Shown piece by piece: positions 27,948 to 30,322 of a DNA stretch of 30,322 nucleotides (position 1 is its first letter; every line of letters begins with the position of its first letter). A program made the position numbers and the translations under genes. A model generated the notes under the pieces. That model worked only from the letters and a program-made list of their open reading frames with translations. It made no database searches and had not been told where the DNA came from. Origin of the DNA: Podila epigama. Taxonomy: Eukaryota; Mortierellomycota; Mortierellomycetes; Mortierellales; Mortierellaceae. The stretch spans positions 10,202 through 40,523 of the forward strand of contig JAAAVE010000053.1 of NCBI GenBank assembly GCA_015679605.1, in the 5' to 3' direction.

Positions 27948-30168
27948 CTACGATACAATATCCGCCTCCAAAACTCGGAGATGTTCCAGCCCGCATGCAA
28001 CCTTCTTGCTCTTGGGTGCCCGGTATTTCCATGGAACATTGCACTGCTGTACAGCACAGGTACCTCGTGCTGGAGGGTATGTTGGTTCCTTGAGTGAGGC
28101 TACACTCGCCTCGACTACCTCAATCACCTTGTGCTCCTGTTTAGGTGCCTCTGCCACTGCGTTGTCCGCAACAACTCCTTCCATGGACGCATCGACTTTG
28201 CGGACTGAATTCTGCATCCATACCGGAACATCCTGAAGGGACTCTTCGGGTATAGACAATGTTGTCCCATGCACTGTATACGTGACGCGAAGGTAACTTG
28301 CTGGTGTCATATACCGGTTATTGCGCCCAGAGAGACCATCCTTCTCGCCTTGTTTCTTGGCATTTTCATCACCACCCTCATCCTCGTCCGCCGCTCCCTT
28401 CTTGCGCTTGCCAGCTTGTTTCTTCAACAACCGGTTAATTGTCTCAAGTTTATCTTGTTCCGCCCGTTGTGCAGACTGATTCTTGCGGCGACGGATAATC
28501 TCGCTCTTTTTCAGCGCCATCTCCTCTTCCGTGTGAAGTCTCTTTCGTGACGCTGCTATAATATACGCGGAAAAATTCCTCATAGCTTGTTAGTCGGGGG
28601 CTTTCTCTTGACATTTTTTTTTTTCACCATACATTGCACAGCCAACACACAAATGCATACAAAAAATGAAAACAAGGAAAAAAAATCGTACCGACTGGAA
28701 GCTCAAACAACTCTAGAGAAACATCATGCACATCTAGCTTGGATCGTTGACGCTTCGTCAATTGTCCCCCAAAGCCCATGCCTCGTTGAGGATTTGAAAA
28801 GTCATCATCGCTGAACTCTTCTTCTTCATCATCGTCATCATCGTCATTCGCTGTCGCTTGTTGTTGCTGCTTGCTTTTGCCCTTGCTGGACGACGAGGTA
28901 CTTTTGGTCGTGGCCGCTGCCTTGCTGCCCGCTTTCTTTGTTGCATTGTTCTTTAGTTGAGCTGTACCCTCATCATCATCATCGTCTTCTTCTACTTCTT
29001 CCTCGTCCTCCTCATCTTCCAGATCCATTTCCTCCCCAATACCATCTTCCATTTCACCATTATCGTCTTCCTCCACTTCAACTTCCTCATCTTCCTCATC
29101 TTCCTCTTCCTCTTCCTCTTCTTCCTGCAGACTCTGGTTATCAATGTCTTCATCCTCCTCCATATCGATATCCTGATCTTCGTCCTGTGCCATTGTCACA
29201 GAGCGGCGACCCCCTCGGCTGCCAGAAGCGTTGGACGCATGATCACGGTCGCCACGCTTCCGAGGTGAGGCTGACCTAGAGACATTGACCTCTCCCTCCT
29301 CGTCGTCCTCGTCCTCTTCATCCTCGTCCTCATCTTGCAGCCCTTCTTCATCATTATCCTCAGAGCTCAAAGGTGTTGACACTATTGATGTATAAAGAAT
29401 AAATTCGCGTTATTTTCACATCAAGTAAAAAAAGAAAAAGAAAAAAGCAACAACATAACGAAATAAAAGAAAAGAAGAGAAATAAAAAAACATACGCCTT
29501 CTCTTCTGTGATGACTTGACAGGATTTGCTTGTTGCTTGTAAGAAGATCGTGTCATGTTTCCACGACGAGAACTCGCCACACTAGCAGAGGTTTCTCCTT
29601 CGTCCTCCTCTTCGTCTTCATCCTCATTCTGCTCCTCCTCTTCCTCCTCCTCTTCCTCCTCCTCTTCTTCTTCCATACCATCCATGTCTCCTTCATCATC
29701 AAACAACTCGTCATCATCAGGTTCTGCATAGTTCACAGCTGGTTTCCGTGTCCTTGTCGATGATGGCGTTACAAATGCGCTGCGATCAGGTACATTGGAC
29801 AACGACGACCGTTTTGCTTTTGACTTGTTGGTCGCCCTTGTCGTTTGTTGTTGTTGCTGTTGCTGTTGTTGATGATGTTGTTGTGCCTTGGATGAGGGTC
29901 GGGTGGTTCTAGAGGAGGACCGAGTACCTCCTGTCGTTGATGCCTGTTGGGATCTCGAGGATGAAGAAGAAGATGAATGAGATGTAGCTGCTTGTCGGGA
30001 TGTCGATGCTCGTTTTGATGACGATGGTGTTGTGCCATAGGCCTGCATGTCATCGTCTTCTTCTTCTTCTTCACCGTCGTCGCTCCCGCTCAAAATGTCG
30101 TCATCCTCCTCGTCATCGTCAAATGTATATTGAGGTTGTTGTGCACTAGCGCGCTGCCTGCTTGTCAT
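27948..30168 (-). CDS. IES2: INO80 chromatin-remodelling complex subunit Ies2/INO80B-like, 656 aa, three exons
   Basis: Minus-strand exons are 30168-29496, 29381-28692 and 28555-27948; they sum to 1971 nt in frame. Residues 1-430 are low-complexity: Asp/Glu runs (18-30, about 165-195, 226-420), Ser-rich and poly-Gln tracts. A PAPA-1-like region then shows LTKRQRSKL (about 432-440) and, across the exon 2/3 junction, LHTEEEMALKKSEIIRRRKN with ETINRLLKKQ (about 459-501), the Ies2/INO80B signature. The C-terminus has YLRVTYTVHGTTLSIPEE and a Cys/His group, C621-x4-C626, C642, H646, resembling the HIT-like end of INO80B. Ies2 activates the INO80 ATPase in the nucleus. It is about twice the length of yeast Ies2 (about 320 by memory) because of the acidic and Ser-rich expansion. 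Two GT-AG introns (114 and 136 nt). Confidence 0.85.
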
Positions 30169-30322
30169 GGTTGGATGTGAGAGTGTATTGGGGATGGATG
30201 TTGTGATGATTGTAATTGTAATGAATTCGAATGAATGGGTTGGTAAAGCGTTTGATCAGGGAGGGCACATGCGATGCAAATCGCAGTCACAAAGGGGTCG
30301 GTCCAAATTATGTTGAAGAAAA
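30169..30322. other. Promoter/5' UTR of the Ies2 gene
   Basis: Sequence upstream of the ATG at 30168 (minus strand) to the window end. It is Pu/Py-biased, has no long frame, and is cut by the window edge. Confidence 0.5.

Noticed and set aside
1-30322. tRNA, rRNA, snoRNA or prokaryotic operon features
   Set aside because: No tRNA-like cloverleaf, rRNA or box C/D element was recognised by eye; a tRNAscan-SE or Infernal run would decide.

Overview
This is a stretch of fungal nuclear chromosome. Genes are split by short spliceosomal introns (about 75-840 nt, GT-AG with two apparent GC-AG). Promoters and 5' UTRs are pyrimidine-rich, homopolymer A/T runs are everywhere, and the proteins are typical fungal housekeeping types: cyclin L, NTF2, PROPPIN, OPT transporter and INO80 subunit Ies2. 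The style suggests an early-diverging fungus, probably Mortierellomycota/Mucoromycota. That placement is an inference from style, not from a marker gene.

Layout. 47-1434 (+) is a cyclin L-like gene in five exons. 2421-3919 (+) is a small CYSTM (Cys-rich transmembrane module) protein. 4216-5628 (-) is an F-box-like protein of unknown function. 5629-7553 is a long divergent intergenic region with palindromes and a degenerate tandem repeat. 7554-10168 (+) is a Gln/His-rich coiled-coil protein. 10370-11537 (-) is a WIPI3/WIPI4/Hsv2-type PROPPIN whose 5' end is missing beside a run of N (11699-11855). 13225-13982 (-) is NTF2, and 14371-16760 (-) is an OPT oligopeptide transporter with a visible TATA box. 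About 18.2-21.0 kb holds a decayed Ty3/gypsy-like retroelement: protease, reverse transcriptase, RNase H and integrase remnants in canonical order, broken by frameshifts. 22339-25357 (+) is an iron-sulfur (bacterial-type) L-serine dehydratase with a mitochondrial-like leader. 26042-27672 (+) is a four-TM protein of unknown family that needs an 11-nt micro-exon. 27948-30168 (-) is the INO80 subunit Ies2/INO80B.

For every complete gene I summed exon lengths and checked phases. All totals are multiples of three, which supports the splice models. The genes do not form an operon or obvious cluster; they are independent units in convergent, divergent and tandem arrangements.

I see no convincing new multi-gene system. 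The most notable items are the mitochondrial-looking Fe-S serine dehydratase whose 20-nt last exon supplies the fourth cluster-ligand cysteine, the micro-exon membrane protein, the two GC-AG introns, the PROPPIN truncated at an assembly gap, the retroelement relic, and the palindrome/tandem-repeat cluster at 6.0-6.5 kb.
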